A stretch of 64,000 bases of DNA, from positions 244,045 through 308,044 of the forward strand of contig CACZJF010000001.1 of assembly GCA_902781455.1 (NCBI GenBank), read 5' to 3'. Below the pieces are notes generated by a model. The model was not told where the DNA came from. It saw only the letters and a program-made list of their open reading frames with translations, and ran no database searches. Every line of letters begins with the position of its first letter. Position 1 is the stretch's first letter. The position numbers and the translations under genes were made by a program. Source of the DNA: an uncultured Lachnospiraceae bacterium (GTDB taxonomy: Bacteria > Bacillota > Clostridia > Lachnospirales > Lachnospiraceae). Positions 8,599-17,720 of this stretch are shown in pieces.

Positions 8599-9831
8599 TC
8601 AGGGTTCCTTTGCTTCCGGAATCGGCTGCAGTGCCCGGTCCAGGATCCCGTGGACCTGGGCAATCACCATACCATAATTCGTGATCGGGATCCCGCGCCG
8701 TGCAGCCTTCTCATTGCGTGCGATGACTTCCTTCTCATTCAGCATACAGGATCCGCAGTGAATAATCACTGCATATTTCTCCAGGTCATCCGGAAATGAC
8801 AGCCCGGATGATGTCTCAAACACGGGCGCTTTCCCGGTGTATGTCCTGATCCACGCAGGCAGCTTCACCGTCCCGATGTCGCCGCACTGTCTGTGGTGGG
8901 TGCACCCTTCCGCGATCAGGATCCTGTCACCGTCTTTGATCTGCCGGAGCGCTGAGATCCCTTTCAGCTGTGCCTTCAGAACGCCTTTGTACCTTGCCAT
9001 CAAGATGGAGAAGGAGGTCATCGGGACATCCTCCGGAACCACTTTCGCAACCAGGCCAAATGCCTGGCTGTCCGTGATCACGAGCGACGGTTTCCGGGAA
9101 AGACCCTCCAGAACGCTCGCCAGTTCTTTCTCTCTGACACACAGGACCTGGCAGCCGTGATCCAGCAGATCCCTGAGAACCTGCTGCTGCGGAAGAATCA
9201 GCCTTCCCTTCGGTGCAGACTCATCGATCGGTATGACCAGAATCACAAGGTCCAGCGGTTGGACAAGATCAGCGGCAATCGGCTTTTCACGCGTCTTCTC
9301 CATCGCCCTGGCTGTCTGCCCAATCATTTCACGAAGCGGAGTCAGGTTTTCGCCGGTTTTGGCACTGACCCTGATCTGACGGACATTTTCCCCTACTTCA
9401 TGCCGGAAACCGACGCCCTCCGGTGCCTGCTCTGTGACAAGATCCGTCTTGTTCCAGGCGATGATGCAGGGCGTCTTCTGCTCCTGGAACAGACCAAGAA
9501 GTTCCCTGTCAAAATTGTTCAGTCCTTTCCGGGCGTCCACAACCAGAACCGCAAGATCCGTTCTGCCCAGAATCTCCCTGGTCTTTTCCACGCGAAGCTC
9601 ACCCAGTCCCCCTTCATCGTCGAATCCTGGCGTGTCGATGATGACAACCGGCCCGGCCGGAAGGATCTCCATGGACTTTGATACCGGGTCTGTCGTCGTT
9701 CCCGGAACGTCCGATACAACGGACATCTTCTGCGAAGTCAGCGCATTGACAAGACTGGATTTCCCGGCGTTGCGGCAGCCGAAAAAGCCGATGTGAAGCC
9801 GTACACTGCGCGGCGCGTCATTCATGCTCAT
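8599..9831 (-). CDS. hydF: [FeFe]-hydrogenase H-cluster maturation GTPase HydF
   Basis: 410 residues. The N-terminal GTPase domain has G1 GCRNAGKSS, G2 PGTTTDP, G3 DTPGFDD and G4 NKTD. The C-terminal part carries the HydF cluster ligands, CTH in EGCTHHRQCGD and HCGSC further on, matching the CxH...HCxxC pattern. HydF is the scaffold on which the 2Fe subcluster of [FeFe]-hydrogenase is built before delivery to HydA. Here it is the last gene of the nifH-like/hyp operon; its start (ATG 9831, AAAGGA upstream) overlaps the preceding gene by 14 bases. Its usual partners hydE and hydG are not in the window, so its client may be elsewhere or may be a product of this operon. Confidence 0.92.
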   Translation of the reverse strand: MSMNDAPRSVRLHIGFFGCRNAGKSSLVNALTSQKMSVVSDVPGTTTDPVSKSMEILPAGPVVIIDTPGFDDEGGLGELRVEKTREILGRTDLAVLVVDARKGLNNFDRELLGLFQEQKTPCIIAWNKTDLVTEQAPEGVGFRHEVGENVRQIRVSAKTGENLTPLREMIGQTARAMEKTREKPIAADLVQPLDLVILVIPIDESAPKGRLILPQQQVLRDLLDHGCQVLCVREKELASVLEGLSRKPSLVITDSQAFGLVAKVVPEDVPMTSFSILMARYKGVLKAQLKGISALRQIKDGDRILIAEGCTHHRQCGDIGTVKLPAWIRTYTGKAPVFETSSGLSFPDDLEKYAVIIHCGSCMLNEKEVIARNEKAARRGIPITNYGMVIAQVHGILDRALQPIPEAKEP

Positions 9832-11038
9832 AACTATATCCTTTGTTTCCTTTCATCGCATCAAACAGTGGACGGATCCGGTTAAGGTACATTCTGCCCG
9901 AAAGAGCAAAGTGCGGCATCTCCTCAAACCTGCAATCGCTCCGGCATGCTCCTCTCAGCATCGGATCCGCTGTCACTTCCTCATAACGGCCAAGGACATC
10001 CCGAATCTGCTGCTCTCCCGCCGGATGCGGCGCTCTGTCCGGAACAAGGCTCTGAACGGTCTCTGTCAGCGGAATCAGACTGCATGGTTTCCCATCTCTC
10101 AGAATCTTGTCCGCCGCGATGGATCCCATGATCACGGGTTCTCCGGCTGTACACCTGGCGTACTGCACATCTGTGTCTGCTGTCTGATTCTCTTCCAGCA
10201 GCTCCAGGTAGGCGGCTTTGCTCACCTGCTCTTCGGCGCACTGCCTGAGTGACCGGAACAATACTTCAGAAAATGCGCCGACGGGAATTCCTGCTGTATA
10301 GGGAATCCTGTACATCTCTTCCATCCATCTGGCAGTTTCGATTCCTGTCGAAGAAACAACGAGATTGACGTCCGTTTCCGGAAAGCCGGAAAGCTGTGTC
10401 AGGGAATCGCCTATCGCCCAGGTACTGACGACTTCAAACCCTTCCTTCTCCAGCATCTGCCGAAGCCGGTACGCGTCACTTCTTACGGTAAAGTCCAGCG
10501 GTGTCATTCCGAGAATATTGACCCTCAGTTTTCTTCCGTCTGCAGCAGGTCTGGAACGATGCTCCTTCCCAACTGTATCAGAAAGCATCCTCGCCAGCTG
10601 CAGTAAAGCGCTGCCCGCACCTTTCGTATAGTCATGCATCGCGTTCGTCTCTACATGAAATGTCCTGATTCCGCAGCTCTTTTCAACCTTCCGGCAGACT
10701 GCGTCGAAGTCTGTACCGATCAGCCATGGGATAGGGGAATTCGCGATCGCGATGAACGCGGGACGAAACCGCTCTGCCGCTGACACGATATCATCGACCA
10801 GCTTCTGGTCATTTCCGGTGATCGCGTCAAGCTGGGTCAGGCCGGACAGAAAGATCAGGCTTTCCATGTCCGTCCACCGGACCTCATCGTGGGTATTGTA
10901 GGTGGAATTGCAGCCGGAAGGATCGTGCATGACGACCATGCCGCCCAGTTCATACAAAGCGGAGCATACGCCGGAAACATCTCCGGTGTATACCGGCAGG
11001 CTCCACCATGTCTGTGTTTTCCAGTATTCTGGTGCCAT
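9818..11038 (-). CDS. Nitrogenase component 1-like protein (NifK-like, second pair)
   Basis: 406 residues with the oxidoreductase/nitrogenase component 1 fold: an N-terminal domain with SGVCSALYELGG and DPSGCNS (Cys25 and Cys43), a PIPWLIGTD motif near 110, and later Rossmann-like segments (RVNILGMTPLDF, VNLVVSSTGIETARW). It is paralogous to the protein at 17721-18893: both share SGxxSxxYxLGGMVVxxDxxGC and DExRW. Of the cysteines, only Cys43 lines up between the two. It would pair with the product of 11180-12580 and bind an interface Fe-S cluster (inference). The ATG at 11038 follows a GGAGAAGGGAG. The third P-cluster cysteine of true NifK/NifD is missing, so nitrogen fixation is unlikely. 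Confidence 0.85.
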   Translation of the reverse strand: MAPEYWKTQTWWSLPVYTGDVSGVCSALYELGGMVVMHDPSGCNSTYNTHDEVRWTDMESLIFLSGLTQLDAITGNDQKLVDDIVSAAERFRPAFIAIANSPIPWLIGTDFDAVCRKVEKSCGIRTFHVETNAMHDYTKGAGSALLQLARMLSDTVGKEHRSRPAADGRKLRVNILGMTPLDFTVRSDAYRLRQMLEKEGFEVVSTWAIGDSLTQLSGFPETDVNLVVSSTGIETARWMEEMYRIPYTAGIPVGAFSEVLFRSLRQCAEEQVSKAAYLELLEENQTADTDVQYARCTAGEPVIMGSIAADKILRDGKPCSLIPLTETVQSLVPDRAPHPAGEQQIRDVLGRYEEVTADPMLRGACRSDCRFEEMPHFALSGRMYLNRIRPLFDAMKGNKGYSYEHE

Positions 11039-11114
11039 GCTTCTCCCTTCTCCTTTGTATCCTGCAGGTAATTCCCAGACATAAAACCTGCAAACGCGCC
11101 TCAGCCGGCAGCTA

Positions 11115-11207
11115 CTTCGTTCTGGTCCGCGTATACGCTTCTACCGACAACCGCTTCGTTCTGGTCCGCGTATGCGTTTCTATCGGCAGCCGCTTTGTTC
11201 TGATCCG
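11115..11207. repeat. 39-bp tandem repeat, about 2.4 copies, at a gene junction
   Basis: Units start at 11115, 11154 and 11193 (the last partial), each beginning CTTCGTTCTGGTCCGCGTAT or a close variant. The array spans the 3' end of the NifD-like gene (stop at 11180-11182) and the 142-base gap before the next gene, the largest gap in this operon. The unit length is a multiple of three. No secondary role is evident. Confidence 0.8.
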
Positions 11208-12580
11208 GGAACCGCGCACAAGCTGGGCCAGCCCATTCCTTTTCTGGGGATGATCTCTCTGTAGTCGAGCTCCCTGGCGCACGCTTCCTCGATCAGGCCG
11301 CAGAGTTTTTGGATGCCCTGGTATCCCCACAGGCCGCCGCCTTCAATCATGTTGACAAAATGACCAGTCTGGCAGAACCATGCTGCCTTCTGGCCGATCG
11401 CGATGACATCGCGGCTGATGCCGTCGGGCCCCTCTTCCAGAATCTCTCTTCCCCTTCCGAACAGTGCCATCTGCGGGTGGACCGTCGCGACCATCATCAG
11501 GCCGGGACAGTGCATTTTAAGCCAGGAAAAGGCCTCCTCTTCCTCATCCAGGATTATATCCAGAAGGACACACTCCACCCGGATCCCATGCTCGATCAGC
11601 AGTCTGGCAATGCCTAGCGGTCTCGAGTGAGCCGTGTAATCGATCACGACAACTTGCCCGTCCAGGACATGGGCAAGATGGCGCAGTGATTCTTCACAGG
11701 CCTCCTCCTGCTCTATGATCCACGCCTCCGGCACAGGATCAAACCCGCAGGCCTCTGACAGGGACTGCAGCTGTGAACGGATCTCTCCATAGGAAACTGC
11801 GGCAGAAAGATACAGATACCTGCTTCCTGTCCGCTCAGACAGATTCCTGAGTGCGTCCTGCCCGTTCGGATAGGTACAAAGGTTCACCGCCGCATCGCCA
11901 AGTGCCAGAAACTGCTCAAAGGTTGAGCAGTCAGTGATCTGTCTTACGTCATACCCACGCGAAGATAGCAGAGTCACCAGCTCACTGTCCTTCTCAAACG
12001 GGACATCGCCTCCAAGGATATTGACCCTCTCCGGCTTCAGAGGCAGCGGCTCGATGATTGTGAATTCCGCCATCCGCAGTTTCATGTCGGGGCTGGGGCC
12101 TTCCTTCTGCCGGATGCAGTCCATATAGCCCTTCACAAACCGGATCTGCGGCCACCGCTTTCCAAGTTCGCGGAAGATATACGCCTCATCACTGCCGGTA
12201 AAGATATGCAGGCACACCAAAAACACGAAGACAACCGGCGGCTTGTCCGGAAGATGCGCGATCACATCCGAGACGCCCTCGATCGTAATGGTCTCCAGGT
12301 TGTCGACCTGCACATCGCGCTCCTGGATCGTTACGCTGTGAAAACGGTCACTGCAGCCCATCTCGGCAGCCGTCATCACAACGCCTCTCAGACAGTTGTC
12401 CGAGCATACATAGATGCTGTGCGACTCAGGGACTGCCATCCCGATATGGACGATATTCCACGTACCGTGTGCCGGCGCGTTGTACTCCAGCGTCCGGGGG
12501 AAGGGAAGCGGAAAGGAAGCATCAGCGATGCGCACTCCTTCCGGAACCATAGGATTCGACTTGGTTACTCTCTTCAGCAT
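11180..12580 (-). CDS. Nitrogenase component 1-like protein (NifD-like, second pair)
   Basis: 466 residues from ATG 12580, chosen because AAAGGA precedes it; a GTG at 12607 overlaps the previous stop but has no proper ribosome site. The protein aligns by eye with the product of 18905-20197: shared features are YNxP near 33, GxAxPES near 48, a cysteine in VCSDNCLR (Cys63) and a cysteine before a TGSD/GTD motif (LVCLHIFTGSD, Cys123). Extra cysteines are Cys59 and Cys76. A long Rossmann-rich C-terminal half follows. It is probably the alpha-type subunit of a heteromer with the next gene's product. The C-terminal end runs into a 39-bp tandem repeat. Confidence 0.85.
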   Translation of the reverse strand: MLKRVTKSNPMVPEGVRIADASFPLPFPRTLEYNAPAHGTWNIVHIGMAVPESHSIYVCSDNCLRGVVMTAAEMGCSDRFHSVTIQERDVQVDNLETITIEGVSDVIAHLPDKPPVVFVFLVCLHIFTGSDEAYIFRELGKRWPQIRFVKGYMDCIRQKEGPSPDMKLRMAEFTIIEPLPLKPERVNILGGDVPFEKDSELVTLLSSRGYDVRQITDCSTFEQFLALGDAAVNLCTYPNGQDALRNLSERTGSRYLYLSAAVSYGEIRSQLQSLSEACGFDPVPEAWIIEQEEACEESLRHLAHVLDGQVVVIDYTAHSRPLGIARLLIEHGIRVECVLLDIILDEEEEAFSWLKMHCPGLMMVATVHPQMALFGRGREILEEGPDGISRDVIAIGQKAAWFCQTGHFVNMIEGGGLWGYQGIQKLCGLIEEACARELDYREIIPRKGMGWPSLCAVPGSEQSGCR

Positions 12581-12603
12581 GCTTTTCCTTTCGTAGCGGG
12601 TTT

Positions 12604-12861
12604 TCACGCTCCGTCTGACATGACGTCCGAATATGTCGTACGGGTGGCAACGCCTTCCAGCTTCCCGATCTTTCCGGACAAAGCGGAGATCAGGTCCTGC
12701 GGCGCGTCAACCGCCACGCTGATGATGTTGATGTTTCTCTCTCTGTACGGAATGCCCATTCTGCCGATGATATAGTCAGAAGCTTCATGCAGATATTCGT
12801 TCAGCTTCTGGGTCTGAGACATGTCGGATACGATAATAGAGATCAATGCTACGCGTTTCAT
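12604..12861 (-). CDS. TM1266-family small ACT-like protein (iron-only hydrogenase system putative regulator)
   Basis: 85 residues beginning MKRVALISIIVSDM and continuing with GIPYRERNINIISVAVDAP, the hallmark of the TM1266 family. Members have an ACT/NikR-C-like fold and are usually encoded beside [FeFe]-hydrogenase maturation genes, hence the family name; a biochemical role is not established. Here it sits between hypE and a NifD-like gene. With hydF it gives the operon a second link to [FeFe]-hydrogenase biology. Length and sequence look complete. Confidence 0.88.
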   Translation of the reverse strand: MKRVALISIIVSDMSQTQKLNEYLHEASDYIIGRMGIPYRERNINIISVAVDAPQDLISALSGKIGKLEGVATRTTYSDVMSDGA

Positions 12862-12920
12862 GTGGCAACTCCTTTCGTTTATGATTTCACTTGCAGACTG
12901 CTTTCAGCCATTCACCCGGT

Positions 12921-13934
12921 TCAGCAGATCCTCGGAAGCAGCTCATTTCCCGGCTGGGGAAGGTAAGTCTGTGTCCCGAACGCAGTGCGCATCACCACAC
13001 GTCCCGGTTCCGTGTCTGTCACGGTTCCGATGACTGCGGCATGACGGCTGTGTTCCTGGGTGTGCAGAATCTGAAGCACCTGCCTGGTCTTCTCCTGCGG
13101 CACGATCATGACGAGGGTTCCTTCACAGGCAAGATACAGAGGATCCAGGCCAAGCAGGCCGGTGACACCGCTCACCGCCAGATCGATGGGAATCGCTTCC
13201 TGGTCCAGCAGAAAACCGACATTGCTTTCTCCTGCGATCTCATACAGGACCGTACCGACACCGCCTCTGGTGGCATCACGGATCACATGCACGTCGGGAA
13301 CTTCGCGAAGCACTGCCTCCACGCTGTTCCATAGCGGCGCGCAGTCGCTGGATACTTCTGCTTCGATGCCGAACTCGTCCCGCTCCAGGAGAATGCAGCA
13401 GCCATGCCTTCCGATATCGCCTGTCACCAGAACAGTGTCTCCCTTCTTCGCAAGGCTCCCGGAGGTATGGACACCGTCCATGATCTGTCCTACGCCGGTC
13501 GTCGTGATGAATACACCGTCTACCTGGCCTTTTCCTGCCACCTTGGTATCTCCGGCGACGATCACAACGCCTGCTTCCTTCGCTGTCTTCTCCATCGCGC
13601 AGACGATCTCTTCGAGCTGGTCCATCGGAAAGCCTTCCTCGATGACAAAGGCACAGGTGAGGTACAGAGGCTTTGCGCCCATGCAGGCAAGGTCATTGAC
13701 CGTGCCGCAGATGGAAAGTTTGCCGATGTTGCCGCCCCGGAAAAAGCGGGGGGATACGATGAATCCGTCTGTTGTCATGGCAATCCTGCCATCCGGCTGC
13801 GGAAGTGTGGCGGCATCATCCGCTGTGAAATATGGATTGGCAAAATGCGCCTTGAATACCTGCCCGATCAGCTCCGCTGTCTGTTTTCCGCCCGCACCGT
13901 GCGCGAGCGTTACTGTCTTTCCTTTCAGGTCCAT
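12921..13934 (-). CDS. hypE: Carbamoyl-dehydratase HypE
   Basis: 337 residues of the AIR-synthase/PurM-like family. HypE accepts the carbamoyl group from HypF on its C-terminal cysteine and dehydrates it with ATP to a thiocyanate, the source of the cyanide ligands of [NiFe]-hydrogenase. The N-terminal HGAGGKQTAELI and the C-terminal Pro-Arg-Ile-Cys are both present, so the swinging-arm cysteine is intact. IVAGDTKVAGKGQVDG and IRDATRGGVGTVLYEIA are typical family motifs. It lies 30 bases after hypD in the same operon. Confidence 0.95.
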   Translation of the reverse strand: MDLKGKTVTLAHGAGGKQTAELIGQVFKAHFANPYFTADDAATLPQPDGRIAMTTDGFIVSPRFFRGGNIGKLSICGTVNDLACMGAKPLYLTCAFVIEEGFPMDQLEEIVCAMEKTAKEAGVVIVAGDTKVAGKGQVDGVFITTTGVGQIMDGVHTSGSLAKKGDTVLVTGDIGRHGCCILLERDEFGIEAEVSSDCAPLWNSVEAVLREVPDVHVIRDATRGGVGTVLYEIAGESNVGFLLDQEAIPIDLAVSGVTGLLGLDPLYLACEGTLVMIVPQEKTRQVLQILHTQEHSRHAAVIGTVTDTEPGRVVMRTAFGTQTYLPQPGNELLPRIC

Positions 13935-13964
13935 GCCTGCCTCCTTATTGTTTTCCTGTTTTCC

Positions 13965-15038
13965 TTACCTCTGATACAGATAGAATGCCGAGCAGGCGCC
14001 TTCCGAGGACACCATGCAGGCACCCACCGGATGCTCCGGGCTGCAGCCCTTTCCGAACAGTGGGCAGTCCTTCGGCTTGATTCTGCCCTGAAGCACTTCT
14101 CCGCACCGGCAGCCTCTGGCTTCCTTTCCTTCGATCTTCGGCAGGTCATATTTCTTCCGGGCATCATAGGCGGCATAAGCGTCTCTCAGCTGCAGGCCGG
14201 AATGCTCCATCACACCGATCCCCCGCCATCTGGTGTCACAAGGCTCCATGTATTTCTCCACCAAAGCTCTCGCTTCCGGACTTCCCTCTTCCGTGACGAC
14301 CCTTGGATAGCAGTTTACAAGGAACGGCTTTCCTTCCTGTGTCTTTTTGACGATCACCGCGAGAGCGGTCAGAAGTTCCGCAGGCGTGAACCCGGCAACA
14401 ACACCGCTCATCCCAAGCGCAAGCATATCACGGCAGTCGCCAAGACCTGAGATAGCGCAGACGTGCCCGGGATAGAGATAAGCGTCAGTCGTGTTCATCA
14501 GGGCGCGGTACGCGGCCGGCATGGTCTTGTTTGCGCACAGCAGGCTGAAATTGTCCAGATTGTCATCAATCGCCTGCTCCAGGGCAATACAGGACGAAGG
14601 GGTTGTCGTCTCAAAACCGACAGAGAGAAATACCACCTGTTCTTCCGGATGTTCTCTGGCATAAACCTCCGCGTCCAGCGGAGAATACACCACCTGAATC
14701 CGGCCGCCCTTTCCCCTTGCTGTCTGCAGGCTCAGCAAAGATCCCGGCACCCGCACCAGATCACCGAAGGTCAGAATCGTACAGCCTTTCTCCAGCGCGA
14801 GGAATACCGCTTCATCGATAAAGGAAACCGGCGTCACACAGACAGGACATCCCGGCCCTGAGATCAGTTCGATGTCCTCTGGCAGAAGGCTGCGGATTCC
14901 CTGGCGGAAGATTTCATGCGTATGTGTCCCGCAGACCTCCATGATCCGGATCTTCGGTCCACGGTAGGAGGAGATAATCCCGCGCGCTTTCTCGATCGCA
15001 CTCTGTTCGCTGCTCTTTTCCACCTGATCTGTCATCAC
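13965..15038 (-). CDS. hypD: Fe(CN)2CO assembly protein HypD
   Basis: 357 residues. HypD holds the iron on which cyanide and CO ligands are placed, in complex with HypC. Motifs include IMEVCGTHTHE, GPGCPVCVTP and FLSVGFETTTP; the C-terminal cysteine-rich region (GCRCGEVLQG, DCPLFGKGCSPEHPVGACMVSSEGAC) supplies the 4Fe-4S cluster. The start (ATG 15038, a second ATG follows) overlaps the hypC stop. All the family cysteines I can check are present. Confidence 0.96.
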   Translation of the reverse strand: MMTDQVEKSSEQSAIEKARGIISSYRGPKIRIMEVCGTHTHEIFRQGIRSLLPEDIELISGPGCPVCVTPVSFIDEAVFLALEKGCTILTFGDLVRVPGSLLSLQTARGKGGRIQVVYSPLDAEVYAREHPEEQVVFLSVGFETTTPSSCIALEQAIDDNLDNFSLLCANKTMPAAYRALMNTTDAYLYPGHVCAISGLGDCRDMLALGMSGVVAGFTPAELLTALAVIVKKTQEGKPFLVNCYPRVVTEEGSPEARALVEKYMEPCDTRWRGIGVMEHSGLQLRDAYAAYDARKKYDLPKIEGKEARGCRCGEVLQGRIKPKDCPLFGKGCSPEHPVGACMVSSEGACSAFYLYQR

Positions 15039-15244
15039 AAAAGCTCCTCCATCAGACTGTTGGCCTCTTTCTCTTCATTTCCGGAGATCTTCGCGATGGC
15101 TGCTCCTGCATGCACCATCACATAATCACCCGGTACAAGGTCAGTCAGAAGCCGTGAGGATACCTCCCTGCGTGCGCCGGAAGCATCCACAATCGCCGAT
15201 CCTCCATTCACCCTGACTACTTTTGCTGATAATCCTACACACAT
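15035..15244 (-). CDS. hypC: Hydrogenase maturation chaperone HypC
   Basis: 69 residues. The start is ATG 15244, seven bases after AGGAGG, giving the required N-terminal Met-Cys (MCVGLSAKVV). HypC uses this cysteine to bind HypD and carry the Fe(CN)2CO unit to the hydrogenase large subunit. The small beta-barrel pattern with VPGDYVMVHAGAAIAKI is typical. The longer reading frame to 15367 overlaps hypF and would bury the essential cysteine, so it is rejected. Confidence 0.94.
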   Translation of the reverse strand: MCVGLSAKVVRVNGGSAIVDASGARREVSSRLLTDLVPGDYVMVHAGAAIAKISGNEEKEANSLMEELL

Positions 15245-15275
15245 AACTGTTTCCTCCTGTTCTGTAAACGTCATC

Positions 15276-17696
15276 CTATTCAGACGTTTTTGCCTGTATT
15301 CTTTCCGCCTCCCGCCGCAGGATTTCCTGCGCTGCGAGTGCCTGTCCCAGGCTGATGCCGCCGTCATTGGGCGGAATCAGATGATGGGTATAAACCTTCA
15401 TCCCGCCTTCTTCCAGTTTTCTTATCGTCAGTTCCAGAAGCAGCGTATTCTGGTACACGCCTCCGGTCAGCACAGCGCTTTTCAGCGCATATTTTTCAGA
15501 TGCCTCCAACAGCGCCTGTGCGATCAGAAACGCCAGCGCCTCATGGAACAGATACGCAAGTTTCTCTGAGCTGTTTCCTTCCAGATACGCCTCTATGATC
15601 CTGCGGACCAGAAGATCCGTCGGGAGGGTCATGAACCCGGCCGGGTCCGTATGCAGGACCAGTTGATCCCGGAATCTGTCCGCAGCGGTTTCAACCACAT
15701 CCAGAGCGCTGGTCTTTCGCCAGTGCTGCGCCGCGAACATCAGCGCGGTGGACGCTTCCCCTTCAAAGGTTGATGCCCGGCAGATGCCGAGAATGGCGCT
15801 GACCGCGTCATACAGCCTGCCGGCGCTGGTGGATGCCACGGTATTGATCCCCTTATCCGCCATACGTGAGATGGTCCTGATCTGGCTTTCTTCGCACAGG
15901 GATAAACGTCCGGCAATCTCCTGTGCTCTGGATTCTTCCGGATACAGCGCATGGATCATGGACGCAGCGACACGCCAACCTTCCTTCGAGGCCAGATCGC
16001 CTCCGACCATCTGAAAAGGTTTGATGCTGCCGATCCGCTCGAAGCCCGCCCGGTCCGCACGCATCAGCTCACCGCCCCAGATGGTGCCGTCCGTTCCCCA
16101 GCCGGTGCCGTCAAAGGACGCACCCAGAACCTCCTCGTCCAGATCATTTTCGGCCATGCAGGACGCTATGTGCGCGTAATGATGCTGGATCTGTATCAGG
16201 CGGATGCCCCGCTTTTTGGCAAGGTCCTGCGCAAACTGCGTCGACTGGTATCCCGGATGCAGATCACAGGCGATGATCTGTGCCTTGCGCTCCAGCAAAG
16301 CTTCCATCCGCATGACCGACTCGTCCAGTGCCCGGACTGACCTGGGATCCGCCAGATCTCCCACATAGGCGGAAGGATAGAACATCGATCCGATCCCGAT
16401 ACAGAACGTATTCTTCAGTTCCCCGCCGACCGCAAGAACGGTCTGGTTATAGCTTCCGCCGGTCAGAACCGGAAGCGGCGCGTATCCGCGGGATCTTCGG
16501 ATCATGTAAGGCTGTCCCTGGTAAAAGTCCATCACCGCATCATCGCAGCGGATCCGGATCTTTCTGTCATGGCTCAGGATCGCGTCCACGAAGCCGCCAA
16601 GCTCCCTGACCGCTTCCTCCTCATCGCGGCAGATCGGTGCGCCGGAAACATTGCCGCTCGTCATGACCAGTACTTCCGGCATGCTGACATCATCCGGATA
16701 GTCAAACAGCAGCATGTGCAGCGGCGCATAGGGAAGCATCACGCCGATCTTCGGATTGCCTGGGGCAACCGCCTCACAAAGGGGGGAATCGTCTCTTTTG
16801 TCCAGCAGCAGGATCGGTTTCTGGTATCCTGTCAGAATATGGCGCTGCTCTTTATTCAGATAACAGGAGTGCCTTACCGCCTCCTCATCCCGCATCATGA
16901 CGGCAAATGGCTTGACCGGGCGCCGCTTACGCCGGCGCAGCTGCGTCACCGCCTCCTGCGAGGTCGCGTCGCAGCACAGGTGGAATCCCCCGATCCCTTT
17001 CACCGCAAGAATTTTGCCCTCGCTGAGCATGCGCCTTGCAGCGCGGATCGCGTCTGCGCCTCTTTCCTTTCTTCCCACCAGAAATACCTGCGGGCCGCAG
17101 TCATTGCAGCAGACAGGCTGCGCGTCATATCTTCTGGACTGCGGATCTTCGTATTCCCGGGCGCACTCCGAACACATGGGAAACTCTTTCATGCTTGTCC
17201 TTGCCCGGTCATACGGCAGCTCGTCCAGAATCGTCAGCCTGGGACCACACTGCGTACAGTTGATAAAAGGGTGCAGGTATCTCCGGTTGCCGGGATCAAA
17301 GAGCTCTCTTCTGCAGTCAGGACAGGTCGCGATATCCGGTGAGATAAAGATCTCTCCTTTTTCTTTCTCACTCTCAACAATCTGAAAAGAGTCCATCTGC
17401 GGCAGATCTTCCGCGTCCTTCACGTCAATCTTCAGGATGACAGACCGTTCCGGCGGATCGTAACGCAGCGTATCGATAAAGTGCTCCAGCCCTTTCTCCG
17501 TTCCCCGCGCGATCACTTCGACATAAGAGCCTCTGTTGCAGACAGATCCCAGAATTCCCTGTTCCATGGCAGCTCTGCTGACAAATGGGCGAAATCCCAC
17601 CCCCTGCACAATACCGTACAGCCTGATTCTTTTGGTCTTAGTCAGTTCCGGCATGAAGCCCTGGCCCCCTTCTCTGTCTGCTAAGCGTTTTTTCAT
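15276..17696 (-). CDS. hypF: Carbamoyltransferase HypF
   Basis: 806 residues with the full HypF architecture: acylphosphatase domain (about 24-110, LYGIVQGVGFRPFV), two zinc-finger pairs (CPDCRRELF..CTQCGP and CSECAREYE..CCNDCGP), a YrdC-like domain (AIRAARRMLSEGKILAVKGIGGFHL) and a C-terminal Kae1-like domain (QHHYAHIASCMAEN, GASFDGTGWGTDG, LTGGVYQN, DGGISLGQA). It makes carbamoyl-adenylate from carbamoyl phosphate and transfers the carbamoyl to HypE. ATG 17696 gives 14 residues before a second Met; either could start. It lies 24 bases after the first NifK-like gene. Confidence 0.95.
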   Translation of the reverse strand: MKKRLADREGGQGFMPELTKTKRIRLYGIVQGVGFRPFVSRAAMEQGILGSVCNRGSYVEVIARGTEKGLEHFIDTLRYDPPERSVILKIDVKDAEDLPQMDSFQIVESEKEKGEIFISPDIATCPDCRRELFDPGNRRYLHPFINCTQCGPRLTILDELPYDRARTSMKEFPMCSECAREYEDPQSRRYDAQPVCCNDCGPQVFLVGRKERGADAIRAARRMLSEGKILAVKGIGGFHLCCDATSQEAVTQLRRRKRRPVKPFAVMMRDEEAVRHSCYLNKEQRHILTGYQKPILLLDKRDDSPLCEAVAPGNPKIGVMLPYAPLHMLLFDYPDDVSMPEVLVMTSGNVSGAPICRDEEEAVRELGGFVDAILSHDRKIRIRCDDAVMDFYQGQPYMIRRSRGYAPLPVLTGGSYNQTVLAVGGELKNTFCIGIGSMFYPSAYVGDLADPRSVRALDESVMRMEALLERKAQIIACDLHPGYQSTQFAQDLAKKRGIRLIQIQHHYAHIASCMAENDLDEEVLGASFDGTGWGTDGTIWGGELMRADRAGFERIGSIKPFQMVGGDLASKEGWRVAASMIHALYPEESRAQEIAGRLSLCEESQIRTISRMADKGINTVASTSAGRLYDAVSAILGICRASTFEGEASTALMFAAQHWRKTSALDVVETAADRFRDQLVLHTDPAGFMTLPTDLLVRRIIEAYLEGNSSEKLAYLFHEALAFLIAQALLEASEKYALKSAVLTGGVYQNTLLLELTIRKLEEGGMKVYTHHLIPPNDGGISLGQALAAQEILRREAERIQAKTSE

Positions 17697-17720
17697 TTTC
17701 TGTCTTCTTCTCGAACCGGG

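Noticed and set aside
11112-11330. A 72-residue reading frame with 13-residue repeats
   Set aside because: It is the 39-bp tandem repeat read in another frame, overlapping the C-terminal coding part of the NifD-like gene, with no ribosome site.
12581-12607. GTG start for the NifD-like gene at 12607
   Set aside because: The only AG-rich site is one base away; ATG 12580 has AAAGGA at proper spacing.
15245-15367. N-terminal extension of HypC
   Set aside because: HypC needs Met-Cys at its N terminus; ATG 15244 provides it together with a strong ribosome site.
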